Shown in pieces: positions 43,821 through 52,454 of a DNA stretch of 64,000 nucleotides. The DNA lies in assembly GCF_022869785.1 (NCBI RefSeq), contig NZ_CP094997.1, forward strand, positions 4,092,001 to 4,156,000, in the 5' to 3' direction. The first letter of the stretch is position 1; every line of letters begins with the position of its first letter. The notes below the pieces were generated by a model. That model saw only the letters and a list, made by a program, of their open reading frames with translations, was not told where the DNA came from and did no database searches. A program made the position numbers and the translations under genes. The DNA is from Dyadobacter chenwenxiniae (GTDB lineage Bacteria > Bacteroidota > Bacteroidia > Cytophagales > Spirosomataceae).

Positions 43821-45188
43821 ATGCAACTCTCTGAAGCAAAAATCCTGATCATCGATGACGATGTGGACGTATTAAGTGCGGCCAAACTTCTTTTGAAACG
43901 CCACGCCAAAACGGTAGACATTGAAAAAAATCCCCAAAAACTGCCATTTCTCGTAACCAACGGCGATTATAACCTGATCCTGCTGGACATGAATTTCACG
44001 CGTGACGTGAACAGCGGCCGGGAAGGCTTTCACTGGCTGGATCGCATTCTGGATATTAAGCCTGCTTCCAAAGTGATCATGATCACGGCTTACGGAGACA
44101 TTGAAATGGCCATCAGGGCTATTAAAGCGGGTGCGACGGATTTTGTCTTAAAGCCTTGGGAAAATGATAAGTTATTGGCCACGATAAGCGGTGCAATTGA
44201 AGGGGGAAATGAAAAAATACTGGTTGTTGCGGAAGAGAAAAGCAAGGATGACGGCAAGAAAGGCAAGTCGGCCGGAGAGGACATTGTTGCTTCCAGCGAA
44301 TCCATGAAACAAGTGCTGGCCACTGCCGAACGCGTTGCAGGCACGGATGCCAATGTGCTGATCCTAGGAGAAAACGGAACCGGTAAAACGCAGTTAGCGA
44401 AGCACATACACCAGCATTCCAAACGGGCGGATAAGCCTTTTGTGGTTGTGGACCTCGGCGCATTGAGCGAAAGCTTGTTCGAAAGCGAGCTTTTTGGTCA
44501 TGTTAAGGGTGCATTTACGGATGCTAAGGAAGACCGTGCAGGCAGATTTGAAGAAGCAAAAGGAGGGACCATTTTCCTGGATGAGATCGGGAACCTGACC
44601 CTTTCACTGCAAGCTAAGCTGCTCACCGTCATTCAGGAGCGCCGCGTAACGCGTGTGGGCTCCAACAAGCCCATTGCGCTGGATGTCCGGCTCCTTTGCG
44701 CGACGAATATGAACATTGAAAAAATGGTGACCGAAAAAACCTTTCGCCAGGATTTGCTTTACAGGATCAACACCATTGAACTGGACCTGCCGCCACTGCG
44801 CGAGCGCCCGGAAGACATCAGTGCCCTTGCAGAATATTATCTCAAGCTTTACGGCAAAAAATACAACCGCCCCGTAAACGACATCAGCAGCGCATTGATC
44901 AAGAAAATGCAGCAATATAACTGGCCGGGTAACATCCGAGAATTGCAGCACGCCATTGAACGCGCCGTGATCCTTTCGCAGGAAAAAACATTGCAGCCTG
45001 ATGACTTATTCCTGAAAAGCTCAGGCGGCCAGCCGACTACGGCCACGGGCTTTGACCTGGAAGATATGGAGAAGACATTGATCGTAAAGGCGATGAAACG
45101 TTTTAACGGAAATATCACAGATGCAGCCCGTGAACTTGGTCTGAGCCGTGCCGCACTTTACAGGAGAATGGAGAAGTATGGCCTCTGA
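43821..45188 (+). CDS. NtrC-type sigma-54-dependent response regulator
   Basis: 455 residues in three parts. The receiver domain (about 5-125) has the acidic pocket Asp12-14, phospho-acceptor Asp56 (LILLDMNF) and Lys111 in VLKPWE. The AAA+ domain (about 155-385) has Walker A GENGTGKT at 183-190, the sigma-54 contact loop GAFTDA at 230-235 and Walker B FLDEIGN at 252-258. The GAFTDA form replaces the classical GAFTGA. The C-terminal Fis-type helix-turn-helix (about 415-455, GNITDAARELGLSRAALYRR) is complete. Phosphorylated, it should bind paired dyads and open sigma-54 promoters. It is divergent from the adaptor operon and next to the strongest dyad pair. No kinase gene adjoins it; the best candidate is 54453-55793. 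Confidence 0.95.
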   Translation: MQLSEAKILIIDDDVDVLSAAKLLLKRHAKTVDIEKNPQKLPFLVTNGDYNLILLDMNFTRDVNSGREGFHWLDRILDIKPASKVIMITAYGDIEMAIRAIKAGATDFVLKPWENDKLLATISGAIEGGNEKILVVAEEKSKDDGKKGKSAGEDIVASSESMKQVLATAERVAGTDANVLILGENGTGKTQLAKHIHQHSKRADKPFVVVDLGALSESLFESELFGHVKGAFTDAKEDRAGRFEEAKGGTIFLDEIGNLTLSLQAKLLTVIQERRVTRVGSNKPIALDVRLLCATNMNIEKMVTEKTFRQDLLYRINTIELDLPPLRERPEDISALAEYYLKLYGKKYNRPVNDISSALIKKMQQYNWPGNIRELQHAIERAVILSQEKTLQPDDLFLKSSGGQPTTATGFDLEDMEKTLIVKAMKRFNGNITDAARELGLSRAALYRRMEKYGL

Positions 45189-45189
45189 T

Positions 45190-45204
45190 TGGCATGTTTT
45201 TTGG
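45190..45204 (+). promoter_or_regulatory. Possible sigma-54-like promoter before the GH127 gene
   Basis: TGGCATGTTTTTTGG begins two bases after the regulator's stop codon. TGGCATG and TTG have the right -24/-12 spacing. A start would leave a leader of about 37 bases before the ATG at 45252. No activator dyad is seen within the 3' end of the regulator gene, so this may be chance. Confidence 0.35.
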
Positions 45205-45251
45205 GTCATATCGAATAAAGTCTCTTAGCTCAATATCAATTTATTCATATA

Positions 45252-47201
45252 ATGACCAAATATTTTTCGCTATTCTCCCTGCTGTTCTGCTGCCATTTAA
45301 CCTTTGCACAAAATAGTAAAATCACTGCCGTTCCGCTTAAAAATGTAAAAACCAAACAAGGTTTTTGGCACACGCGTGTGGAAGCTGCTCGCGAAGTGAC
45401 CGTTCCGCATGCTTTGCAGCAATGTGAGGAATCGGGCAGGATAGACAATTTTGCTGTGGCTGGCGGTTTGAAGAAGGGCAAATTTGAAGGCGTCCGGTTT
45501 AATGATTCAGATGTTTTCAAAGTGGTGGAAGGCGCGGCTTATGTGCTGCAAAATCAATATGATCCCAAATTAGACCATTATCTGGACAGCCTGATCACGC
45601 TTTTTGCAGCCGCACAGGAGCCTGATGGCTATTTATATACAATCAGGACCATTAACAAAGACACCACCGGCTCCTACGACTGGATCGCCGGGCCTTACCG
45701 TTACGGATTCGAAAACGGCAGCCATGAACTCTACAATGTGGGGCACCTTTATGAAGCGGCGATTGCCCATTACGAAGCCACGGGTAAGAAAACGCTCCTG
45801 GACATTGCAACCAAAAATGCAGATCATCTGGTTAAAACATTTGGAACAAAACCCGGACAGTTAGTGGTTGTTCCCGGTCATCAGGAAATTGAACTTGCAT
45901 TGATCAAACTTTACCGGACAACGGGCAAAAAGGAATATCTGGATCTTTCGAAATTTTTCATTGATATGCGCGGTCGCTCAGACAAGCGGGCATTGTATCT
46001 CGACGAACACAAACTCGGCCCCGCGTACTTTCAGGATCAGGTTCCGTTTGTAAGGCAGAAAGAGGCCGTAGGGCATGCGGTTCGTGCGCAATATTTATAC
46101 ACGGCCGTTGCGGATATGCTTACGATCGAGGAAGAACCTGAACACAGCCACGCCGTTCACGAAATCTGGAAAGATGCTACGGAAAAAAAACAATATGTAA
46201 CGGGTGGCGTAGGCGCCCGTGAAGACGGTGAGGCTTTTGATAAAGCATACATCCTGCCGAATGATAATGCATATGCGGAAACGTGCGCGGCCATTGCGAA
46301 TATGCTTTGGAACCACAAAATGTATCTCTACACGGGTGAATCCAAATATATGGATGTTTTCGAACGTGTGCTTTATAATGGTTTTTTGGGTGGAATGTCC
46401 GTGAAAGGCGATAAGTTCTTTTACGTAAATCCGATGGCTTCCAATGGCGTAAACGATTTTAACAAAGGCACCGGTGCAGAAAGACAGCCCTGGTTCGGAA
46501 CGGCCTGCTGCCCTACCAATGTGTCGCGCTTTCTGCCTTCAATGCCTGCCTACATTTATGCAACAAAGGGCAACGAGCTGATTGTTAATTTGTTCGCAGA
46601 CAACGACGCGACTATTTCTGTTAACAATAATGCAGTGAAACTCGCGCAGCAAACGAATTATCCGTGGGATGGAAATGTCAGAATTTTGGTAGATCCTGAG
46701 AAAGTCGGGAATTTCACTTTGTCTGTGCGCATCCCGGGCTGGGCAACTGGCGAGGCGATCCCGGGCAACCTCTACAATTATATGAGCAAAGATTCCAAGC
46801 CGGTGACCTTGCGTGTGAATGGTAAAAATATGCCTGCCAACATTGAAAAAGGTTACATTAAGCTGGTCCGAAACTGGAAAAAAGGGGATCAGGTTGAATT
46901 GGCGCTGGATATGCCAGTCAGGAAGATTATTTCAAATGAAAAGATTGCTGCTAATAAGGACAAAATAGCCATTGAGCGCGGGCCTGTTCTGTATTGTGCA
47001 GAAGGCCATGATAACAACGGAAAAGCGCTGGCTATTCCCATTGGAGAAAATCAGACCTTTGCTGCCAGTTATCAGCAAGGCTTGTTGGGCGGTGTTAATG
47101 TGCTGAAATCCGAGGCGGGCAACGTGACGCTCATCCCCTATTATGCCTGGGCAAATCGCGGTCCGAATGAAATGGTGATCTGGTTCAATAAAGGTCAGTG
47201 A
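45252..47201 (+). CDS. GH127 beta-L-arabinofuranosidase-like enzyme
   Basis: 649 residues with a signal peptide (about 1-19, LFSLLFCCHLTFAQ). The catalytic (alpha/alpha)6 barrel spans about 30-440. The zinc and catalytic cysteines of this family (formerly DUF1680) are present: Glu343 and Cys345 in AYAETCAA, and the Cys419-Cys420 pair in GTACCPTN, with Glu327 (REDGEAF) as likely acid. A beta-sandwich follows to the C-terminus. Such enzymes remove terminal beta-L-arabinofuranose from plant glycans, with some variation in the family. It is a single gene without SusC/D partners, placed behind the sigma-54 regulator in the same direction. Confidence 0.9.
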   Translation: MTKYFSLFSLLFCCHLTFAQNSKITAVPLKNVKTKQGFWHTRVEAAREVTVPHALQQCEESGRIDNFAVAGGLKKGKFEGVRFNDSDVFKVVEGAAYVLQNQYDPKLDHYLDSLITLFAAAQEPDGYLYTIRTINKDTTGSYDWIAGPYRYGFENGSHELYNVGHLYEAAIAHYEATGKKTLLDIATKNADHLVKTFGTKPGQLVVVPGHQEIELALIKLYRTTGKKEYLDLSKFFIDMRGRSDKRALYLDEHKLGPAYFQDQVPFVRQKEAVGHAVRAQYLYTAVADMLTIEEEPEHSHAVHEIWKDATEKKQYVTGGVGAREDGEAFDKAYILPNDNAYAETCAAIANMLWNHKMYLYTGESKYMDVFERVLYNGFLGGMSVKGDKFFYVNPMASNGVNDFNKGTGAERQPWFGTACCPTNVSRFLPSMPAYIYATKGNELIVNLFADNDATISVNNNAVKLAQQTNYPWDGNVRILVDPEKVGNFTLSVRIPGWATGEAIPGNLYNYMSKDSKPVTLRVNGKNMPANIEKGYIKLVRNWKKGDQVELALDMPVRKIISNEKIAANKDKIAIERGPVLYCAEGHDNNGKALAIPIGENQTFAASYQQGLLGGVNVLKSEAGNVTLIPYYAWANRGPNEMVIWFNKGQ

Positions 47202-47224
47202 TAATATCAAGCTTCTACATTCAG

Positions 47225-47261
47225 AAAAACCTTTCGGACACTCACTTCGAAAGGTTTTTTT
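47225..47261. terminator. Bidirectional terminator between GH127 and LEA-type genes
   Basis: AAAAACCTTTCG (47225-47236) pairs with CGAAAGGTTTTT (47248-47259), followed by T residues. It serves the two convergent genes and overlaps the last codons of the LEA-type gene. Confidence 0.8.
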
Positions 47262-48165
47262 GTACAGTTTCCAAATCCTTCAATGTGCCGTTGACTATGA
47301 TATTAACATCACTGTTTTTAAAAATATCATTCTCCGAAACCAGCTTGCTTTTGAAATACAATGTAAATGGAAGCCCCTTCCCTTTTGAAACCAACTGCCC
47401 GGCAGCTTTCAGAACTTTACCCATATCAATGGCCAACGGGATTTCATAAAGCTCACTGCTTTTCCCCTTGACCTTGGTAACGCCTTTCACACTTCCTTCC
47501 GCAAGGCGGTCCTGTTTTCCGAGATCAACAGCATAAGCAGGATTTTCGAATTGCACCGGGAAAGGGTTTTGGTTGGAAAACTTCAATTTCAACACCACCT
47601 CCGATTTCCCCAAACGAAACTTTGTCATATCATAGTCCACAATTTCGACCTTCGGCAATCTGTAAAGAGGCAACCTTTTATCCATATCCAGCGTAATGCT
47701 ATCTTTTCCCAGAATGGCTTTCTTCAAATGGAAGCGGCCTTCGAAATGATAATCAGCACTATCCTGGCCGGTGGCTGCTTCGGAATCACCTTCTTTTTTC
47801 AGTTTGGCAATTTTCAATTTTGCCGGAATCGTTACCAATGTGCTGTCACGCGGATTGATGGATAACGGTTTGGCATATTCATCTTCAATAATCGTTACCC
47901 CGTTCATTTGTACGAAGTAGTCAAACCTTTCCACATCCATCCCAACCGGGAGCGGATTGTCGACGAGCAGTTTTAGCGAAAGATCAATGGTACTGTCCGT
48001 AATGTTGCTGATTTGCCCAATTCCCATTTCAACCTTCGGCTTCAATCCTGAAACCGGGTTTGCATTCTCATTCTTATATTTTTTAAAAAAATACCAACCA
48101 AGTCCGGCGGTCGCCAGAAGTATCATAATGATAAGCGAGATTTTAAGCGACCGGTTGGAGTGCAT
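47242..48165 (-). CDS. LEA-type 2 (WHy domain) membrane-anchored protein
   Basis: 307 residues. An N-terminal membrane anchor (about 8-27, LKISLIIMILLATAGLGWYF) precedes an LEA_2/WHy-like beta domain at about 55-165, with the typical LSLKLLVDNPLPVGMDVERF stretch. A second similar pattern (VVLKLKFSNQNPFPVQFENP) at about 205-300 suggests two tandem domains. The bulk should be periplasmic. Members are linked to desiccation or osmotic stress in plants and bacteria; no activity is known. The signal can be a cleaved or uncleaved anchor. It reads alone, convergent with GH127. Confidence 0.8.
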   Translation of the reverse strand: MHSNRSLKISLIIMILLATAGLGWYFFKKYKNENANPVSGLKPKVEMGIGQISNITDSTIDLSLKLLVDNPLPVGMDVERFDYFVQMNGVTIIEDEYAKPLSINPRDSTLVTIPAKLKIAKLKKEGDSEAATGQDSADYHFEGRFHLKKAILGKDSITLDMDKRLPLYRLPKVEIVDYDMTKFRLGKSEVVLKLKFSNQNPFPVQFENPAYAVDLGKQDRLAEGSVKGVTKVKGKSSELYEIPLAIDMGKVLKAAGQLVSKGKGLPFTLYFKSKLVSENDIFKNSDVNIIVNGTLKDLETVQKNLSK

Positions 48166-48369
48166 AAAAGGTTGGTTTAAATAAATGGATAAATGCTCTG
48201 TTCAAAAATCGTTCCGGTAAATGTCCGAATCAATGCGGGTCACTTAAAAACTTCCCCAATAACGGATTTCCGCGAACGTATATGTGTAGTTAAGTCTTCA
48301 CAATAACGGTGACGCAACGTCTTACACGGCACTCCGATTTTGGTACGGATTTTTAAGAAGGCAGGTCAC

Positions 48370-48384
48370 AAGGATTAAATCCTT
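48370..48384. promoter_or_regulatory. Palindrome upstream of the DUF892 gene
   Basis: AAGGATT-A-AATCCTT is a perfect palindrome 31 bases before the ATG at 48415. It may be an operator or part of the leader. No clear TAnnTTTG box was found near it. Confidence 0.3.
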
Positions 48385-48414
48385 CACATCTAATAACAAC
48401 AAACTACTAGAATT

Positions 48415-48954
48415 ATGAAAGCGAGCAAAAGTAAATTCGTTAACCAAATCACTGAATCAGATAGCGCAAAGTTGAAAGAGCTTTTTGTAGACGGCCTGAA
48501 AGATATTTATTGGGCAGAAAAACACTTGGCAAAAGCATTGACAAAGATGTCGAAAAGTGCTACTTCGGAAGAACTGAAAGCAGCGTTTGAGAAACACACA
48601 ACAGAAACCGAGGAACATGCGGCCAGACTTGAAGAAATTTTCGGATTGGTTGGCGAAAAAGCACAGGCGAAAAAATGTGCTGCTATGGAAGGCCTGATCG
48701 AGGAAGGCGAGGAGATTATCAGCAGCACAGACAAAGGAACAATGGTTCGCGACTGTGGATTGATCATGGCTGCTCAGAAAGTAGAGCATTATGAAATCGC
48801 ATCTTACGGAACATTAAGGAACATTGCCCGCACACTTGGATACGGCGACGTAGCAGATATGCTGCAAATGACGCTTGATCAGGAAGGCGAAACCGACCAC
48901 AAACTGACAGAACTGGCTGAAACATATGTGAACGAAGAAGCCAGCGCAGAATAA
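48415..48954 (+). CDS. YciF/DUF892 ferritin-like stress protein
   Basis: 179 residues, a four-helix ferritin-like bundle. Expected metal-ligand segments are visible in LKDIYWAEKHLAKAL, EKHTTETEEHAARLEEIF, AAQKVEHYEIASYGTLRNIA and DQEGETDHKLTELAE. Members of this family (E. coli YciE/YciF) are induced by osmotic and oxidative stress; iron binding is likely, the exact role unclear. The gene has a T-rich hairpin terminator directly behind and reads alone. It lies next to other stress-type genes (flavin-binding split-barrel protein, 2TM protein) on the opposite strand. Confidence 0.92.
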   Translation: MKASKSKFVNQITESDSAKLKELFVDGLKDIYWAEKHLAKALTKMSKSATSEELKAAFEKHTTETEEHAARLEEIFGLVGEKAQAKKCAAMEGLIEEGEEIISSTDKGTMVRDCGLIMAAQKVEHYEIASYGTLRNIARTLGYGDVADMLQMTLDQEGETDHKLTELAETYVNEEASAE

Positions 48955-48980
48955 TATTACACTTCATCATCAGACTAAAC

Positions 48981-49014
48981 AAAAAGGGTTGACCAAATGG
49001 CCAACCCTTTTTGT
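48981..49014 (+). terminator. Rho-independent terminator of the DUF892 gene
   Basis: AAAAAGGGTTG (48981-48991) and CAACCCTTTTT (49002-49012) form an 11-bp perfect stem around a 10-base loop with a T run on the right, 27 bases after the stop. Confidence 0.85.
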
Positions 49015-49038
49015 TTGATGGGATTGTGCTCCCAAGTG

Positions 49039-49126
49039 CCCCAAACCCCTAAAGGGGCTTATTATTGTCGTTTTGTTGCCGTTACCCTCAAGCACAACGT
49101 AAAGTCCCCTTTAGGGGATTTAGGGG
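49039..49126. repeat. CCCCTAAAGGGG hairpin element
   Basis: The arms CCCCAAACCCCTAAAGGGG (49039-49057) and CCCCTTTAGGGGATTTAGGGG in part (49106-49126) are nearly complementary, and each is a palindrome itself around CCCCTAAAGGGG. About 45 bases separate them. It lies between convergent ends and looks like a small mobile or REP-like repeat that I recall from other Bacteroidota genomes. Confidence 0.65.
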
Positions 49127-49131
49127 AAGGA

Positions 49132-49632
49132 TCAAGCCAGATTCAATTTCCCATGATCACCGCCATCAGGCGTTGTACCCGTAAGGACCGCTTTTACCAT
49201 GGAGAAGAAAACTACCATTTTCGAAGAGGTTGCGTCCCAATAGGCTGCTTCATCGGTTGTTACTTTTAGTACAACCAGATTCGGATCTTCCTTTCCTTCC
49301 GGGAACCATGCCTTCGACATCGGGTTCCACAATTCCTCTTTCCTGGTCTCATTCTCTACAATCTCCGCAGTACCAGAAACGCTGATGTAAGTGTTATTTT
49401 TGGGGTCTGAATAAATTAATGTGACCGGCTCACCCTGATTAGAGGCATCACCGATTTCTGTATTCCGGCTTGTAAAAAACCATACATTTCCTTGCTCATC
49501 GATTTCCAGGGTCGTCATCGGGCGCGACTCTATCTTTCCATTGGAGTAAGTGGTGTACATACAAAACCGGATATCCTCTGCCAATGATTTTAATTTTTGT
49601 ATCGCCTCTTTATTTTGAAGGTCCTTTTCCAT
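49132..49632 (-). CDS. Flavin-binding split-barrel protein (general stress protein 26 type)
   Basis: 166 residues of the pyridoxamine 5'-phosphate oxidase-like fold. Features include the substrate/flavin strand KIESRPMTTLEIDEQGNVWF, FFTSRNTEIGD, the DPKNNTYISVSGTAEIVE strand and the C-terminal helix region ELWNPMSKAWFPEGKEDPNL typical of the GSP26 group. These bind FMN or F420; a role in oxidative stress is assumed. It is 64 bases behind a 2TM-domain gene and could be cotranscribed. The GKLNLA end is normal. Confidence 0.85.
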   Translation of the reverse strand: MEKDLQNKEAIQKLKSLAEDIRFCMYTTYSNGKIESRPMTTLEIDEQGNVWFFTSRNTEIGDASNQGEPVTLIYSDPKNNTYISVSGTAEIVENETRKEELWNPMSKAWFPEGKEDPNLVVLKVTTDEAAYWDATSSKMVVFFSMVKAVLTGTTPDGGDHGKLNLA

Positions 49633-49696
49633 AATTGTTTAGTTTAATCCGATAATTATTTATCTGAGATTATAAAACAACTATTCCAAAACCTGA

Positions 49697-49972
49697 TCAG
49701 CTGCGCATTAATTTTTCATATTCACGCTCTGCCAATCCTTTTTCATCCAGGCTGCTATATGCGGTAAAAAAATGCATTGAAAGCCCGATGCCCCATCCTG
49801 CCATCGGAAAAACAGGCCAAGGCAAATGGTCATTGCCAAAGTGTGGATAAGCAGTTACAGCCCACAGCAGCCACAAGCCAGCATTAACAACCAGGTAAGT
49901 GCTGAGATGAACCTTGAATGATGCTCTCTTTTTCGCTTTTCTCCAGATAAACTCATTACGCGGCGTTTCCAT
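49697..49972 (-). CDS. 2TM domain-containing small membrane protein
   Basis: 91 residues with the pattern of the 2TM domain family: a basic N-terminal part (WRKAKKRASFKVHLSTYLVV), helix 1 at about 24-42, a loop with WPVFPMAGWGIGLSMHFF as helix 2, and an acidic end EKGLAEREYEKLM. These are found in Bacteroidota alone or fused to histidine kinases. The function is unknown. It precedes the flavin-binding gene on the same strand. Confidence 0.82.
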   Translation of the reverse strand: METPRNEFIWRKAKKRASFKVHLSTYLVVNAGLWLLWAVTAYPHFGNDHLPWPVFPMAGWGIGLSMHFFTAYSSLDEKGLAEREYEKLMRS

Positions 49973-50135
49973 ATCGGTATCGGTTTGGCTTGTTAAGGTA
50001 TTTTTATAACCAATCGTTTCTCAATTGATATACCAATTTAAAGCACACACAGCCCCGGCAAAAGTGAATGAGGACAGAGTTTACTATTTTCACGACGAAA
50101 GAACAGATTATCCGGATGAACTGATTGGTAATTGC

Positions 50136-52454
50136 TTAAAATTCAAGACGATAATTCAGGACCGGAATCAGGCCTGTCTGTGTCGTGTTTCTGACTACCT
50201 TATCGGTTGGGTCGTAAGTTTGTTCGTAAGCATTCAAACGGTTGGTAACATTCTGAATGTCCAGGGAAATGGTCGAGGCCGTACGTTTTTTGTTTTTTGT
50301 GTAGCTGACACGGACATCGGACCGGAAATAGTAGGGCAATTGCCGGGAGTAAGCCCTGGTCCAATCTAGTTCCGTTTTACCAGTTTCTTTGGATTTTTCA
50401 AGATCGACAGGCGTGATGCGGTTTCCGCCGGATGCCAGCAGTTTAATGTTTGCTGCAAAGACGTTCGTTTTGTTCTTACCAACTTTCCATTCTTTTCCCG
50501 CCAGCACATTCTGAACAAAATGTCCATTGAACCTGCTATCCCGTTCAATACCATCCCTACCTGTGTATTTTGACTGATATAATGATGTGGTGCTCATTAA
50601 ATAGATGCCGCCCGTCAGCGATTTTTCAATGGTTAACTCTACACCATAACTGCGTCCGGTTCCATCACTTACCAGCGAATCGTTTGCGAAACCGCTGATC
50701 TCGTTAATTTGAGAATTATGTAACAGATACGGTTTTGTGGAACCTGGCGTGCCGATCGGCACGTGATAATGATGTTGATAATAAGCCTCTGTCAGAATCC
50801 GCCAGCTGCTGGTGGGACGGAATTCATAACCGCCTACAAAATGTGCAGACTTCATCAGTTTAAGATCTTTATTAGCTGCCGCCGTTTTCCCGGTTTCCGC
50901 ATTCACTTGCGCGAAATAGGTTGATATTGACTCTGTTTTGCTATGCAATCCGGCACCGAAGCTTAACGTGGATTTCGGAGCGACAGCCCATTTCATCCCT
51001 AATCTTGGTTCGAGCGAAACCTGGTTATTAAGTCCCAATAGCATGCCATGAACACCCGCATTGATCGTAACTGTCGGTGATATACGCGATTTAAGCTGGC
51101 CATATGCCTGATAAAGCTGAGTATTCCCCTTTTGATCCAGAAAAGTGCGAAAAGGACCATTTTCATTATTCCTGTCGAAAAGGTTGAAGTCAAGATGATT
51201 AATGATAAATCCCCCGCGGAAAGTATTGCGGGCATTCAGCTTATAGTTGAAGAGAGAAGAAATCCGGAGCGCCTGATTGACGAAACTTTGTCTGTAAGAA
51301 ATTTGCTTTCCCACGTTGTCGGTTTCATCGGTAACCTTGGTTCCAGCATACGAAATGATGCTTTCCACGTAGGCCTTATTGTTGATATAGCGCAGATAAT
51401 TGATCCCTAAAATGCCGCGGTTCGACGTGAAGACCTCGTTTTCAAAACCGGTTTTTTCCTTGGAAGTACTGATGCCGCCAATTCCCCACACCGTCACAAC
51501 AGACTTGTCGTCAGAAGGAACATGGATTTTGAAAGCACCATCCTGGAAGTCAGTAGAAGCATCGCCCTGAATGTTCAGACCGAGCTTACTGAGTACAGAC
51601 AATGTTGAATAGCGGTAATTGGCCAGATAGGAAGCCCCGCCCTTAGCGCCGATTGGCCCTTCAGCCGCAAAATCGAGGCCTAGTACGCCGGCTTGCATGG
51701 CGTATTCTCGCTTTTCGTTGTTTCCGTTTCTTAATTTCAAATCAAAAACGCCCGAGGTTGCATTGCCATATTCAGCCGGAAAAGCCCCTGTCAGGAAATC
51801 AGAATTGCCTAAAACGTTCGCACTCAACGCGCTGATGCCTCCACCGCTCGAACCTTCTTCGCCGAAGTGGTTGGGATTAGGGATTTCCACGCCTTCCATT
51901 CTCCATAACATTCCTTTTGGGCTGTTACCACGGATGATAATCTGATTTCCGCCGTCATCATTGGTCGCCACACCCGCAAATGACAAAGCCATCCTGGCCG
52001 GGTCATTCACCGAAGCCGCAAAACGCTTGGTCTGATCCACGGTAAAAGAGCGCCCGCTGACACTCACCATATCATTGAGCGGAGTGCCATTTTCCTTTTG
52101 CGCCTTCACCACCACTTCATCCAGCGACCTGAACGATTCAGCCAGTTTAATGGTCAGTTCCACCTCCTTACCTGAACCCACATTGATTTCCTGAAGGAAT
52201 GCATCGTCATAACCCAGACTCGTAATTTTGAAGGAATGCCTGCCTACCGGCACCTTTTCGACACGGAATGTGCCCTCCGCATCCGTCGTCCCGCCCATGA
52301 TCGGGTTCAATGTAGTAATGATCACATTTGCCCCGATCACCGGCTGCCGGGATTCCGCATCGATAACATGTCCTTTAACAAGTTGGGTAGGTTGCTGGGC
52401 GTAAGCCAGCGAGAAGACCGCCAGAGCGATCAGCACGAGGATATATTTTTTCAT
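50136..52454 (-). CDS. TonB-dependent receptor with carboxypeptidase-like N-domain
   Basis: 772 residues. Signal peptide about 1-19 (MKKYILVLIALAVFSLAYA); beta-sandwich at about 25-110 (VKGHVIDAESRQPVIGANVI); plug at about 115-240 with IIIRGNSPKGMLWRMEGVEI and FDLKLRNGNN; barrel to the C-terminal LNYRLEF, ending in the aromatic residue needed for assembly. It brings an unknown ligand across the outer membrane with TonB energy. It has no SusD neighbour. In comparison with the receptor at 13302 it has a different plug type and shorter barrel; they are not recent copies. It is preceded by a 399-base repeat-bearing region. Confidence 0.9.
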   Translation of the reverse strand: MKKYILVLIALAVFSLAYAQQPTQLVKGHVIDAESRQPVIGANVIITTLNPIMGGTTDAEGTFRVEKVPVGRHSFKITSLGYDDAFLQEINVGSGKEVELTIKLAESFRSLDEVVVKAQKENGTPLNDMVSVSGRSFTVDQTKRFAASVNDPARMALSFAGVATNDDGGNQIIIRGNSPKGMLWRMEGVEIPNPNHFGEEGSSGGGISALSANVLGNSDFLTGAFPAEYGNATSGVFDLKLRNGNNEKREYAMQAGVLGLDFAAEGPIGAKGGASYLANYRYSTLSVLSKLGLNIQGDASTDFQDGAFKIHVPSDDKSVVTVWGIGGISTSKEKTGFENEVFTSNRGILGINYLRYINNKAYVESIISYAGTKVTDETDNVGKQISYRQSFVNQALRISSLFNYKLNARNTFRGGFIINHLDFNLFDRNNENGPFRTFLDQKGNTQLYQAYGQLKSRISPTVTINAGVHGMLLGLNNQVSLEPRLGMKWAVAPKSTLSFGAGLHSKTESISTYFAQVNAETGKTAAANKDLKLMKSAHFVGGYEFRPTSSWRILTEAYYQHHYHVPIGTPGSTKPYLLHNSQINEISGFANDSLVSDGTGRSYGVELTIEKSLTGGIYLMSTTSLYQSKYTGRDGIERDSRFNGHFVQNVLAGKEWKVGKNKTNVFAANIKLLASGGNRITPVDLEKSKETGKTELDWTRAYSRQLPYYFRSDVRVSYTKNKKRTASTISLDIQNVTNRLNAYEQTYDPTDKVVRNTTQTGLIPVLNYRLEF

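Noticed and set aside
48222..48227. TGTCCG half site upstream of the LEA-type gene
   Set aside because: There is no matching right half at the expected distance, no second dyad and no -24/-12-like sequence; a single 6-mer is expected by chance.
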